Positions 48,701-62,155 of a DNA stretch of 64,000 bases are shown one piece after another; position 1 is the stretch's first letter; each line of letters starts with the position of its first letter. This DNA comes from Guadua angustifolia (Eukaryota > Streptophyta > Magnoliopsida > Poales > Poaceae): NCBI GenBank assembly GCA_036346375.1, contig CM070501.1, forward strand, positions 35,670,539-35,734,538. The letters run 5' to 3'. The notes under the pieces were generated by a model. The model was not told where the DNA came from and ran no database searches. It worked only from the letters and a program-made list of their open reading frames with translations. The position numbers and the translations under genes are program-made.

Positions 48701-50293
48701 TGTTCCTTCTTAGAAGCTCCATTATCGCGACACTTGATGACATTCTCTTTATCTCCTTTTTTTTTCTCATTTATTCCCTTCTCAAACTCAAAATAGTTTT
48801 TATTTTTCTAATTTTCCCTAAGCTTTGGAATAAAAAGTATTTTTAACCATTTTCGAAAGTTTTTTAATATAAACATTTCAAATCAAAAGTTTTTGGAGTT
48901 GAAACTTTTCTATTTAAAATTTTTGAGTTGAAACTTTCTAATTTGAAAATTTTTTACTTAAATTTTTTATTTGAATTTTTCTTTTGTCTAAACTTTCTAA
49001 TTTAAATTTTTTTGAGTTGAAATTTTTTATTTTAAAATTTTTATTTCTAAATTTTTAGTTGATTCTTTTTCAAGTTTAAACTCTCTATTTAAAAATTCAA
49101 AATTAAAATTTTCTAATTTAAATTTAATACGTTAGAGATGAAGGAAAGGAGGTGGGAAAGTGAGTAGGGTAGAGATATGGAGAAAAGATGGAGGATGATA
49201 AAGAAGATGACATGTAACAACCTAGGAGGGTGAGAAAGCGAACTAGCCTAACATAATCGGGTTAGCTAACCTTAATTCAGATAGGTAACATAGATTAGCT
49301 TAACCTAGTTTTGGTGGGTTTAATTGTGTTAGCAGTAGAAAACACAATTTAAGAGACTTAATTATGATGTGTTAATTTAATCCTAAGTTAGGAGAGGTTT
49401 TGATAACTCTCCCTATTCGAAATCTTTGGAATGGGTTAAATCCTTAGCCCCTCTTAACCTAGAATCAAACGTGAAGTTAAGGTTATCCTCAATATTTCGT
49501 TATGGATTGGAATGCAAATTTTGTGATGGCTTACTCCTAACACGAATATGGAAAGAAGTTCTGTTAGGTGGTGCTCGAGTCTGACAATGCTACTCTCGTT
49601 AATATGTTCCGGGCTGGAGAAGGTACATACCAGGGTTCATAATATCTATACCGCAATAATCGACAATATCGAGATTTTTAAAAATAAAAAATGATCGAAA
49701 ATCGGTAAAAAAAACGAAGGGTTTCGAAATCAAGCTTTTGATGAAAAAAAATCGGTTTTTTTCGATAATCGCTCGATATGCCTCGATAATTGACTTGAGC
49801 GATTTTGTGAACTTGTGTTCTACGGCGGTCGATTTTGTGAATGATTTTCGCTCGATATTTAGCGATTATCGTGATACGTCACATGAATTTTTTCAATTTT
49901 TTTAATTTAATCAGTTTACCGACCGGCATTATATACCGTACTGACTCAATATGGTTGATAATCACGGTGTTCAAACGATAATGGATAATATTGCGAATGC
50001 TGGTACATACTCATCGATTGCGGGAATTTGACATGAAGTTCACAAGATTAGCAAGTTTCTCTTTTTTTCTGTGGTTCATACTCGGCGCATGTCAAACTCT
50101 GCGACATATTGTTGTGCGATGCAAGCCTCAGCTGAATTCGTGGTCTTTAAGTGGTCGAACAGCATTCCAGAATTTCTTATGAACGTAGTCGACAAAGATT
50201 ATAATCCTTCTTTAAATTGATAAGTCATTTGTGACTTAAGAAAAAAGGTTCTACAAGTCACTATGCACTTCTCTTATCGTTGGGTTAACATGC
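48701..50293. other. AT-rich intergenic DNA with degenerate repeats
   Basis: At 48780-49130, short units with gagttgaaactttctaattt recur in diverged form. Near 49631-49990 a block of aatcgacaatatcgag/cgctcgat sequence begins with cagggttca, like the ends of the elements at 52448 and 58734. No gene is supported. Confidence 0.5.
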
Positions 50294-50677
50294 GGGAAAA
50301 ATATCCTGTACAATCAGACAGGCTGGTGAAACCACGGTGCAACCCAACTAGAAAAAGTTTCAAAACATTCTGAAAAAAAAATCATGGATGTACATCTCAG
50401 CTTACCCTATCTACATATAAAATTTCATGATCAAATTCGTCCTGTACTAAGAGTAATAAAAAGAAAACTTGATCATGAGCGATGCTGATTCATCGTTTAT
50501 GATCAACTTTATCTTTTTGTAACTTCTAGCACAGGACGAATTTGATCATGAAATTTTATATGTAGATGGGGTAAGCTGAGATGTACATCCATGATTTTTT
50601 TCAAAATTTTTGAAACTTTTTCTAATTGAGTTGCACCGTGGTTTCACCAACTCTCTGGTTGCACAGGATATGTTCCC
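50294..50677. mobile_element. Foldback MITE, MULE-like (384 bp)
   Basis: The left end gggaaaaatatcctgtacaa leads to gtgaaaccacggtgcaaccc. The reverse complement of the right end is gggaacatatcctgtgcaac, then gtgaaaccacggtgcaactc. Inverted repeats extend over well over 100 bp, including catgatcaaattcgtcctgt. TAACATGC flanks both sides (50286-50293 and 50678-50685), possibly 9 bp with one change. Architecture as in 21071-21416 but with different sequence. Confidence 0.85.
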
Positions 50678-51185
50678 TAACATGCGATTGGTGCATTCCT
50701 CATTTTCCCTCGCCATCTTTTGTATCATGCTGCCGTCAGAGATCTCTATCGAAATTTTCATTTTTAGTCCTTTTACAAACATTTTTTTAAATATAGCCTT
50801 TCTTTGAAGTTATTTATAAATTTGGCCCTCACGAGTCATCTTTAAAATTTCTGCCAAGCTCCCATTCTGCGGCAGGAATCCAACTCCGCTAAGTAATCAC
50901 TAATTTAATCATATTTATTAATTAATATTTAATTTAAATTACTAATGAATCAAATTCACAATTATCCTCGATTCTTCCATAGCAGTCAAGCGCGGAGGGC
51001 TTGCTTCCCGTGGCACCCAAGCATAGAAGGTGACTACTGGTTCCTTCCATGCCACCTAATCGCAGAACTTGCCTGCCGAGGAAGCAGCTGAGCTCCTCTA
51101 GTGCTGCTGGTGACTCATGTCACTTGTTGCGTCTTCCAAACTCACAAAAAGGACTAGTTTCGTAAATTCAAACGAATAGAGACTA

Positions 51186-51464
51186 CTCTTTCTGTTCACT
51201 TTTATAAGTCTTATTTTTTTAATGGTTCTGTTCATAAATACAAGAGTTGCATATAGATTTAATGAGTTCTTTCCTTTATACCCCTATTTATTCTCTCAAC
51301 CATATGCATTTATTCATTACTACCCACATAAAATATATCTTTCATCTTCCAAGACAATTAAGTGTGGGCATGAAAGTCATTTTCTCTCGTACTTTTCTTA
51401 ATTTCAACGCAACTTTAATACTTGTGCAAAGTCAAAATACGCCTTATAAAATGAACGGATGGAG
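51186..51464. mobile_element. Stowaway-type MITE (279 bp, TA target)
   Basis: Left end ctctttctgttcacttttat; the reverse complement of the right end is ctccatccgttcattttata. TA flanks both sides (51184-51185 and 51465-51466). This is the ctccctccgttc Stowaway family of grasses. Confidence 0.85.
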
Positions 51465-52447
51465 TAATTTTATCAAAAATGAATTTTAGGGTTGAAAAAC
51501 GGCAGGTTATCTCTATTTAATGGTCTCATTACGTGGATTCTAGCATGCATATTTCTCTCACTAGGAAACCACTGAATCACTGATTGCTGCTACTACTACA
51601 TTACTACTTCCTCCTTTTTGAATAAATGTTATTTTAGTATTTTGCACATTAACTAAACCATGTATAAAAGAATCATCTTATCCTCCTTTATTTGGTTGTT
51701 TATTGTTTTTGCATGTTGTGTATTTTACTCTATAGTAGATCTTAGTAATAGGAACGAGAAGAATGTGCAAAAATAGTAAAAAAATATATCTAAAATATAT
51801 ATAATGATACTTATTAAGGAATAAAAATTTAAAAGCTTGAACAGAGAGCAACGGATTTTGAGTTAACTCCAAATAGACATCGCAGGGGAAAACAGTTGAC
51901 TCGGTTGATGTAAAATACTCTAAAGAAACTTCAGGGGCATAAACGGGAATTGGAAGCATAACCAGCACGAGGATCAACGTACGTACGAAACAAATAAGAG
52001 CTCTTGATGCCGAAAATTCTAGTTTACCGATTCATTAACAAGCCTCCGTTTGTCTTGGACAGTTCCATTTCTAGTAGCAAGCGGAAGCACCCGAGATTGT
52101 TGCCAAAAGATTTTAGATAGAATCTGAATCCGGAGGAGCGGGTTGCTAGCCGATTCGACCAGGATGTAAAAATCGAAACGATTCGCGAGAAGCGTTCCAA
52201 GTCCTATTCCGTTTGGTTGGATTTATTTGATTCAAGAAGTCCGGTTCAAGTTGCCAAAAGGGTCTAAGAGTGTTTAGATGGATCATCTTGTTTACATTTT
52301 AGACCAAAAATATAAACTTAATTCACTTTATTTTAGCCTACAAGTTTCAGATTTCAGAAGAAACTGGAATCTGAAACTCTACCAAACGGGTCTTGTGCTG
52401 CTACCTCTCCTCGTGCTTTCACCGTCCAACACGACGGTAACCCTCAT

Positions 52448-53390
52448 CAGGGTTAACAACACGATTCATTCAGCCTCGAAAATCACTTAAAATCGAGTGA
52501 ACGCTGAAATCAAATACTTTGATATCAGCGGTAAAAAAAATAAAAAATCAATCCATTTTAGAGTGATTTTTACTGATTATTTTTGAAAATTGGCAACCTA
52601 AGCAACATCAATTTCCTCATCGATTTCAGACAATTTTTCATCAATTTTTATGGCACACTCAAGGAAATTAGGAAATAATTCATTAAAATGGGAAAATTGT
52701 AAAAATAATAATAAATCCAAATTAATATATAAAATACCTTAAAGAAATTTCAACAAATTTTGAATTCATTTAGTACTTTTGAAAAATAAAAAACAACAAT
52801 TAGTGAAAAGGAATAGACACACTATTAGATTTTTATAAAAATTTACAAGCTTCATCCTAATATGAATTTTTAATTTTATCATAAATAGTTAACAAGGATC
52901 ATTTAGTAAAATTTACAGAAATATTAGACTTCATTTAGTGCCCTAGAAAATAAAAAACAAAAGAGCATATATAAAGACAGTAGTACTGTTAGAATTTTAA
53001 AAAAAATACACATATCTGATCATCAACTAAAAATTTTACATAATCATTACCATTGCATCGGGACTTCACACAAAAAATTTCATAAATATTATACTTCTTT
53101 TAGTATCCCTAGAAAATCAAAAACAGAAAAAGCATATACAAAAATAGTAGCACTTTCAGAATTTTTTAAAAATAAACAGGTCTTGTAATGGTATGAAAAT
53201 TTTATAGCATCATTAGCATTGCCTCAGGGCATCACACAACAAAAATTTAACACCTTTTCATAGATTTTTCTAAATTTTTAAATTTGAATTTGAATTTCAC
53301 CAGTTTACCGAGCAATTTCAGAAATCGAGCCGCGTCGATACAGCCTAAAATAGCGAAAATCGAGCGATTTTTGACAGTTTTTGAACCCTG
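52448..53390. mobile_element. AT-rich TIR element, family X copy 1
   Basis: The ends cagggttaacaac and (reverse complement) cagggttcaaaaac are related. The body shares long similarity with 58734-59645, for instance attagacttcatttagtgcc and aaaataaaaaacaa. Three internal blocks resemble each other, each with a form of tagaaaataaaaaaca followed by agcatata. No coding sequence and no certain target duplication. Confidence 0.55.
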
Positions 53391-53870
53391 ACCGTGATTC
53401 GGGATCAGTATGCTAATGCAAGTCTCATATCTGTTCCACGTATTCTCACATTTGTGCCATCGATTTCGGTTTGGTTTGCAATTTCTCGCCTAGTGACGTC
53501 CGTAAAAAGCACTATCCACTTTCACATGCTTCTCTTAGTATCTCTCATGTACATTGTTCTCTTGCTATCTCTAGACTCTAGTATACTCGTATTCGTATCC
53601 GAGAAATACATTGTTCTCTTGCTATCTCTAGACTCTAGTATACTCGTATCCGAGAAATGCAGAGGCATACGTAGCCGCGTACTACGTTGAAATTTACGGT
53701 GTTTTGGGTATACGTAATTAATCCATCGTTATAGTACCAACACTGGCACTAACTATAGCAACAGCACGGCTCGAGTGAGGTGGTAGCTGGACGTCGTTAA
53801 GGACATCTACAGTGCACAATGCATAGGTGCCTAAGCGATGGTTTCATCTTCCATCCAGATGGAGCGTCTA

Positions 53871-54319
53871 CTAGAAATGTTTTCACAGCGTGATACGCCG
53901 CGCGTTATTTTTTTCATAGAAATAGTTTTGTTTTTTTCGGCGTTTTTTTTAAATTGTCGAGAAAACGTGTGAAACAATTGAAAAGATACAAACGCAATTA
54001 TGCTCTCTTTTTTTACATTTATCTAGGGTCCTCTCATGAAAGATCCGCGATTGCACTAAATCGAAAGGTTCTTTTTGTGAAAAATAGCTGGAATGGTCCA
54101 AACGTAATTACGTTCTTTTTTCGGTATTTATTCAGGTCTTTCCACGAAATATTCGCGATTTTTCTGAACCAAGATGTCTTTTCGTAAAAAATCATGAAAA
54201 GGATCTACATGTAATTACGTATTTTTTAGGGATCTACACGCGAAAAAAAAATCACGAGCCCGACCGGCCAGCCGGCTCGCGCAAGGAGAGGTGCCTAATC
54301 CTTCGAATTTTAGTATAGG
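53871..54319 (-). mobile_element. Small Helitron of the same family as 16343-17598
   Basis: On the plus strand it opens ctagaaatgttttcacagcg and then gtgatacgccgcgcg. The minus-strand 3' end is therefore a weakened hairpin followed by CTAG|T, as in the intronic element, and the body shares gtgaaacaattgaaaagata-like text. The other end near 54319 (ttttagtataggtatt) aligns with the 17598 end. Non-coding. Confidence 0.6.
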
Positions 54320-57300
54320 TATTATTTGTTGAGGTCTAACTTTTCTGGAAAAAGCTATTTTTTATTTTCTAGACTAAAGAAATAGGTGTAGATTTTGTCA
54401 TCCCTACCTTCTCCTCTCTCCCACAACTAGAGTGGGAGTTGGGACTTTTCACAGGCGGCCCAAGGCGTCGATCTTGACTACCAAGCACTGCCCAAGATGC
54501 AAATGGATTCGGACCGGGTAGGACCTAGAAATGGGGCCGTCGGCATGCAGCTCGACCCGACGACATGGCGGGTTCGGGTTACTTGAGACACTGAAAGCCC
54601 GAGAAGTCCGTGGGTGACCGGAGGCCCTTAGGCGGGACACGTGAGAGCAATTCAACCTAGTATAAATTAAATTAGCTAACTAGCTTTAGCAAACCATGCA
54701 ATTTTAGTATAAATTAAAAATTGCATGCTTATATCTTGCATGTAGCTATCGTACTAGCAAACCATGCGACCATACGCATCTCAGCAAACCGCCAAACCAT
54801 GCAAACCATACTAGCAACGTCTATACTAGCACGCATAATTTTTCGGTGCATGCACTTCCAGCGCTAGCTTCACTGCTGACGTGTGACGAGGCAAGGCCAC
54901 GAGGCGGCTAGGCGATGGCGTCGGCTGATTGAGAGAGTGAATGAGTGTGGTGGGACCGTGCTAGCGGCCAAACTCGACCACCACGTGCTTTTGGGCGGGG
55001 CGAGCCTGTAAAAACATCTCTCGAGCCGGCCATGCGCCGTTAGCCTTTCGAGCCGGGCGGTCTAGCTCGCCATGGCCAAGCCCATCGTGCCGGGCCGTGC
55101 TTGCCTGCCCGCCCAACGCCCAGCTCTACCCACAACCTCCCTCCTTCCACATCCTCGCTTCCCTCTCAGCTCTCTTATTCGACCATCACCACCTCGTAGT
55201 GGCTCTATTTGTCACCTCTCCTTAACAAGATCTGGTTGGCTCCATCCAAATCCAACCAGATTTGACCGTCGCCGCTTTTGAGCTCGATACTATCTCCATA
55301 CTACACCCCTACCTCTTCTTCCTTGGCACCAGCATCGTTGTCCTTGTCATCGTCGGGATCCTGCCGGATCCACCGCGCCCTTGCCTCCGTGGCCGCCGCG
55401 TGGCCGCTGCTATTGTCCCTGCTCAGTGGTCGCCGTCCCGTTGCTGCCTTTACCTGTCATGCATCCACGGGCGGGAGACGGAGGTGTGACAAGTTGTGGA
55501 CCTTTTCCTCTCTTCCTCTGTTTGTTCCAGTTCTTCCTTCCCCCAAGCTACCGCAGCTTCTGCAAAACCCACAGGCACCTATCTTATGCACACGCTGGCA
55601 TTCGAGCCTGTATAGCTCCGCGAGACACCCAGCTGGGGCATCGTATTCTACATGCCGTAGCGCTCGAGCAGAGGGGGCAGCACAGGACGATGCGACCAAA
55701 GGCCCCGCACGTGCGGTTGCCGACAGCTGGTTCCACGGCAGAGATCTAGGATCCCAGGGGTGGTGCCACGCCACCACCAGCGTCGGTACATACAGGAAAT
55801 ATGATATTTTGCTGAATTGTCTAAGCGTTCCGTACGCACATACATATCCACTCAGATCTATGTTAAGTTAAACGTCTCCCTGCTAAAGCTGCCGCCGTGC
55901 ATGCGGGCGTCAGCTTTGCTGGGTGTGTTCTTATACGGCGATTAGCGTGCGCCTGCTGTCCGAATATTTCCATGAATACGGTAGATGGTAGCAATGTATA
56001 TGCGCGCTTCAATTTCATGCGTTGGCAATTCACGTGAAATTTACAGCAAACTACTGACTAATTGCTGCTGCAATTAATCAGCAAGTAATGATTCCGCAAG
56101 CGAGCTCCTGCGCTGGTACCTGTGATGTCGGTAACAAGGTAACGATTTTAACGTATTTTTTAAATGATTTTACCTATAAATGTATAACATATTAATGCAA
56201 AATTAGTACAACATTTTCTCTATATCCTAATAAACATCTATTTTTACTTTATATTCTTTATATGCATATATTGAATATAAGAGCCTTTTTTGTACTTATG
56301 GAGTACATACTCCCACTTTCAATATACTACTTAAATGAATGCGTTATACTTCTTTATCACTTTCGGTATATATAAATACTAATTTTAGGATACTCCAATG
56401 CAACATGGTTAAAATATTTCATCAGATGCCTTTATTTTTGTTATATACTCTTTTAATATGTAAAAGGAGTATATACATGCTATAAAAAATGGATTTTGAT
56501 GAAAAAAATCATGGGACTCACTTTTATATATCTTATAATCATTATTAGAGTATTATCTAAAGGATAGAGAGGTATATTTTTATTTAAGTGGTGTATGAGT
56601 AGTGTGAGTACTTCTAGGTTGTAGAACCATTTTCCTATTGAATTATAGTACTTAGTGTCGATAATTAAGAATAATCTAGTCATTTTAATATTTTTTTAGT
56701 TTACGCACTAAACTTCGACGGAGGAAAGTAAGAATAATTAACTAGCCACTATTCGGAATTTTAATATTTTCTTATGATATTACGCAAATCACTAAACTTC
56801 GATAGGAGGAAGTATACTAGGCTAGTTCCACGAGTTCAGGCACATCTCGTCCATTAGCAGATTACGCTAGGCTACCGTGTACCATCACCCTCGCACAAGC
56901 GCGTGTTACGCATATACATCTCGTCGTTGTCGTCCTGGCACCGTTGCCCTGTTGACTGCCTACGCGCTAAAGCGCCCCGCCGTCGCCGCCGACACCTACA
57001 CGCCCTTCGCTGCACGATTGGGCACTTAAAACATCGCCGTCCTTGGCGCCCGTAATATGTGCTGCTGGAGTGCTAGTCGTGCTGTGCCAAGCCGGGTCGC
57101 TCACTGCCTGCGCCTTGCCGCCCGCGCCACTCGCTATGCCCGCGACGTGCAGTCCGCCTGCCTCGCGCCCATCCCTCGCCCCCGCCCGACGTCCACTGTT
57201 CGCTATGGCTCTATCAGCCTATGTCTACGCCTTTAGCAGGCCAGCATCCGCCGCCCGCGCCACGTTTGCCGCTGCTTTCCCTGTCACCGCACAGCTCCAC

Positions 57301-57600
57301 TCGGACGGACCGACGTGCGCACGTGCCGCTGTGCCCACCAACCCGTTTCGTGCCGGCCGCGCAACGGGGTGGGCCGGGGCGCCGTACTGTAGAGGCCAGC
57401 AGCGAGGCGCGAGCCAAACAACAACCAAGTGCGTTTTACGAGCGCATGATCAGATGGGCGATGCGTGATTGTACAGTTCCCCCGTTGTGCAACGCACAAG
57501 TGCGGAGCGGAGTTCTTACGTTTCCGCGGATTGTCCACGTACGTACGTACCGGCTGGTAAGCATTAAACAAAAGAAAACGCGATAGATTCCATTAAACCA
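54320..57600. other. Intergenic DNA, partly GC-rich, no supported gene
   Basis: Open frames in 55072-55871 and 57043-57586 overlap on both strands, lack domains, and in places (57043) have no ATG. At 56700-56820 a short block, cactaaacttcgac/taggagg, occurs twice. I cannot assign function; a transposon or captured sequence is possible. Confidence 0.45.
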
Positions 57601-58733
57601 CTCCGCACATGTAACTACATTTTAGAGAACATGGCTTGCTTGATGGATGCAATAATGGGGATGGGCTGGAGGGAGAGACCCACCACGTCCGAACTGGAGT
57701 AAAACGTAGCCGAGTGAAGTGAGATACACGGGCAGCAGATCATATAAACCCGGCACGGCACGATCTGCGTCAGGACGACGCTGCTTAATGAGGAGGCCAG
57801 CCGAACCGCGGTGGGGAGACATGGACCATGGAAACTTTGCAGACCGCACCACGTACATCCGTCTTGGAGCTGGCCCGGCCTGGGGCTCACTCTTCTTGGA
57901 GTTTGCTGCCTGTAGTTCTTTAAGCTAACACACAGGCAGCTTGCGTGCTGTACAAAGGTGAAAGATAGACGATCTCCCGTTTGTAACACAGAACGTCGAT
58001 TTTCTTCCAACACAGGGCAAAAGCAAAAGCCGGCGTGTAAGCCGCGGAACCATTTTACCAGCAGTGTAGCAGAGGTTGAAATTTGACTGGCTGCCCTTTT
58101 CCTGGTCCGTGTTAGACCATGACTACTACTATAGCACGAGGTGTATACTTGCTTGGTGCGTTAGAAAGGTTACCACGCCTGGTGGCATGTCTGGAGACAC
58201 AAAACTACAAAAGCAGGGGCGGGCATTGATGAGGGGTGGGGGTACAGCCAGTTAGTGCTGCACGGCTGCCTGCCCCTGTCCAGCTCGGCATTAGTGAGCC
58301 CATTCATGTGGTACGTCACCAAAACAAAACCGCTTTCTCCGCTCTTGTCTCCTTTTCCGTTTGCTCGGAACATGCACTAAAATTATTCAACATGAAAATA
58401 GAAGCTCGGAGTTTTTTTACTGAAAAATATCAGCAGTTATTAGTATCGTTCACATCTTTCTTATGCAACAAAAAAAAAATCAGATACGAGAGGACAGAAC
58501 ACAGCAGGCGCTGATTCCTTCAGGCCTGCAATTTTAGTTTGGTACCATGGATTGGCCTTCACTTGTTCTGTCTTTCAAACAACGGAATAACAATAGGATT
58601 GGAAGCAATTAGTTAATGCTGGTGAGATCAAGAAGGCCGTGCTACGGCAAGGCATGTCCTTCTTTTAGTGCTCAGGTTAAAGGCAGGCAATCAACATGCA
58701 CATCGACTTTGAGTTTCAGGGGTGCAGTGCATA
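57601..58733. other. Intergenic DNA, nothing recognised
   Basis: Mixed composition. Open frames up to 132 codons on the minus strand at 57615-58013 lack recognisable motifs. Confidence 0.45.
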
Positions 58734-59645
58734 CAGGTTCACAAAATCAAAAATTCAATTTTTGAGTGATTTTTTATTTTTGAAAACTGGTCAAAAATCA
58801 ATAGAAACCGAGCAAGTTTGAATTCAAAAATTTTAAACTTGACAATCAAACAATGGCAAAAAAAATTGAGCGATTTTCACCATTTTTGACTGGTTTTATT
58901 TGATTTTCAATCGATTTTTGATTTTTGAGCGATTTTATTTGATTTTCAGCACACCGAAGGAAAATTGAAAAAAATAAAAAAATACCAATTAATCTATAAA
59001 ACACCTTAGAGAAATTTCAAATATTTTGAAAATCATTTAGTGCTTCTAGAAAATAAAAAACAACAATTAATGAAGAAGAACAGAGACACTATCCTATTTT
59101 TATAAAAATTTACAAGATTTACCATGCTTTGAAATTTTCATGGAATCATGAATAATGCCAAAGGATCATGTAATAACATTTTCAAAAATATTAGACTTCA
59201 TTTAATTCCTCTATAAAATAAAAAACAGTAGGGCATATACAATGATAATAGCAATTTCAGAATTTTAAAAAAACATACACATGTATGATCATCATCTAAA
59301 AATTTTACAACATCATTATAATTGCCTTAGTACATCACATAAATTTTTTTTAGAAATATTAGACTTCATTTAGTGCCCTTATAAAATAAAAAACAAAAGA
59401 GCATATATTTAGATAGAATTTTAAAAAAATACACAGGTTTGATAATGATCATAAAATTTTACAAAGTTATTAGCATTGCCTCACGACCTAAAAAAATTCT
59501 AAATTTTAACACTTTTTCATAAATTTTTTTCAAATTTTTAAAATTTGAATTTCACTGTTTTACCAAGTGGTTTTAAAAACCAAACCAGCTCGATACGCTT
59601 TATTTTTATGATTTTTGAATGATTTTCATTGATTTTGTGAACCAT
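58734..59645. mobile_element. AT-rich TIR element, family X copy 2
   Basis: The ends caggttcacaaaatca and (reverse complement) catggttcacaaaatca are inverted repeats. The body matches 52448-53390 in order and contains repeated aaaataaaaaacaacaatta and attagacttcatttaattcc blocks. Non-coding and non-autonomous. Superfamily unknown. Confidence 0.6.
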
Positions 59646-59685
59646 GATTGCATATGTCCTCTTGCTAGGAAAACACTGATACGAG

Positions 59686-59842
59686 CAGAGGCGGAGCTAG
59701 GCCTCGGGCCACTCGGGCCTAGCCCCGAGGCCTAGCCCAAAAATACAGTGTAAATTCTATTAAAAAGTTACAAAAATTCAAGAATTGGCACAATAGCCTT
59801 TGGGCCGGCCCTAGGCTTTTGTCTGAGCTGGCTACGTCACTG
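59686..59842. mobile_element. hAT-type MITE (157 bp) with perfect 8-bp target duplication
   Basis: Left end cagaggcggagctagg; the reverse complement of the right end is cagtgacgtagccagc. GATACGAG occurs at 59678-59685 and 59843-59850. The 8-bp duplication and the cagnggcggagc ends identify a hAT-type MITE common in grasses. Confidence 0.9.
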
Positions 59843-59850
59843 GATACGAG

Positions 59851-62155
59851 GTAGGCTAACCAGTTTACCAACCTTTTATTGGTTTAAGTTTACTTGTCAA
59901 GTCTTTGACAGAGTTCAGAACTAATTTCGTTGCCCTAATAATAACATGTAATGATTTCATCATATTCATACCGTGGTGCCACTGCCATTTTAATCATAAA
60001 TCGTGGGCTATTTCAGATGGAACTATGTTAGTCAATGATGATGCGACGTCGTGGCAACTACTAAACTTTGCAGGATTCTAAATTTCTTGTGCATATTACT
60101 ATATGACGTGTGTTAACGCTAAAAAATATGACGAAGGATAGATCAATTCTAACATATGTAAATATCTAGTTTAATTTTGGTTCGTGGCGTGTCAGCCGAT
60201 TTGACCCTGCAATTGGTAAGATAGATCGAAATAATTGTTTTCACAGTCGATTCACTTGTACAATCGGCTAGATAGATTTAAATAGCCTTTTGAGCCAATT
60301 AGATGATAGGTAAAGATCTGCTTTCCCGAAAAGGCGATGCGCAACAAGATTAGTAGAAACAAACATGGGATAACTAGTGTAACCGAAGCTGATCAACAAT
60401 TGGAGATGCATAACTTTATTCATTAAAAACGAATTATAAAAGGGAGATTCTAAGTTATAAATGCTAGTTCTAGTTGACAGGAAAGTAAATAAAAGTATAT
60501 ACGAGTTGATTGGTTAGCTCTGGACACCTTTTCTTCTCACATCTGTACCTCTTATATAGCACTTGTGCCGATCGTATCCTCCTCCAATTCATGCAAATAC
60601 ATGATTTGTATCAGCCTTAACTTCTAGGAGATAAACTTCTCTTTAAGCCGATATTAGCTAGAGTCATTTATCCATACTGGAATTCTATCCATACATAGAC
60701 TCTATTTCCTCGGCTACTCCGACCAAATTAGAGTGCCAACATATGCTCTCCATTTTTGGGAGATGATATGAGTCTTCTAAAAATTATCAAATCGGCTTTA
60801 CCATGAATTATTCTTTTCACGCTCTTCTCATCCTGGACCCACACACTATTGGCTTCACCCCTATTTCTTCAACTTCAACTTTCTTCAGTACCCGTCTTCA
60901 TCGGATTTATCAAATCGGCTATCTCTGGAGCTGACGGTTGGTATGGTTATCTAGACTAGATTGGCTTCGCGGAACTAATATTATCAGCCGAATCTGGTTT
61001 TTTCTTCCTCCACTCTTTTCTCACAGGCTTGATCGGACAAAGCTCATTAAAGTTTTCAACCTATTGCTTTTCTCATTCTAGTTCCCTCAACTCTTGGGTC
61101 CTTAATCGCTGAAGCCTTCTACACTAAGATCGGCTTAGTCCTAGAGGACATCATTTGGGTTTTAGTTCGATCGGCTCTCGCATTTTTCCTGCCAGATCCA
61201 TACTAGCCACATAACTAGACTCTTTATATGGTCGTCTTTGCTCTTGGATCGGCCACTAAATCCTTTCTTGGACCAATCATAGATTGATCCCTTCATTTTG
61301 ACGGTCCTGAATTGGCTCAGATATCCTATCTTTTAGGCCACCATCACTGCTGTCACCTTGATGTGGATAATTTTGTATTGGACATGCATATAGTGACAGC
61401 AAAGCTGATCTCCTTTCTCAGCAGAATTGCCTAAAATGGGCATCGTTGGTGAGCTCTTTCAAGGTTTTTAAATCGATACATATTATTTGGTTGACTGATA
61501 CATATTATCTAGCCGACACAGTGGGTTTTGTCATGGCCATTCATGTTTTTTTTCATACTTAGCCAATAATTGGAAGAAATTGGGCTTCATCTTTTGTATC
61601 GGCTTACATAATGACAACACCCTCTTAGCTTTATGCCATTCGTCAATTTGTAAATCTCCCATCAGCTTGATCGTTCTTGAATTTTTCTCTCATGGCTAGT
61701 TTCTATTTGAATAGAGCCAATTATAATCGTAAGCGCCTTGTTACCACCAGCTTCGGACTTTACATCAGCATGCCACGCCATTTTTGCTGATGATGACAGT
61801 TGCATTTGTCTGTTGGGCTCTACGATTTGCGTTGGCTTTCTCTCTCTCTCTTTTCCAAAACAGTGAACCATGTTCACAGGAAAAGGATTGGCATCTAACT
61901 GTATCGCTGACTCTTCTGTAAATTTTAATTAGTCATTCTCTATAGCCAATTATATCTTATCTTTGTTATTCCAGAATTCGTCTTTGAAGGCCTTATTATC
62001 AGAGAAATGACTTTCTTGAGTCGATACTCGCTGCAGGAAATGACTTAAATCGATGAATTCTAACCCATCGAAATTTTATTTTAATGGCGATATCAACCCT
62101 TGGAAAGCTAAATCGGCCAACTGATTATCAGGCATGTAAGTTCAACCTTCATTAG
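59851..62155. other. Possible LTR-derived sequence rich in atcggct
   Basis: From about 60180 to 62100 the words gccgat, atcggct and cggctt recur far more than expected, a texture I associate with long gypsy LTRs and leaders in grasses. No gag-pol domain is visible and I cannot place TG/CA ends. No gene is supported. Confidence 0.35.

Noticed and set aside
55072..55871. Open frames of up to 197 codons
   Set aside because: No recognisable domain, no splice structure linking them, and antisense frames of similar length.
57043..57586. Alanine/proline-rich open frames near 57 kb
   Set aside because: Overlapping frames on both strands, no domain, and the 141-codon one lacks an ATG at its listed start.
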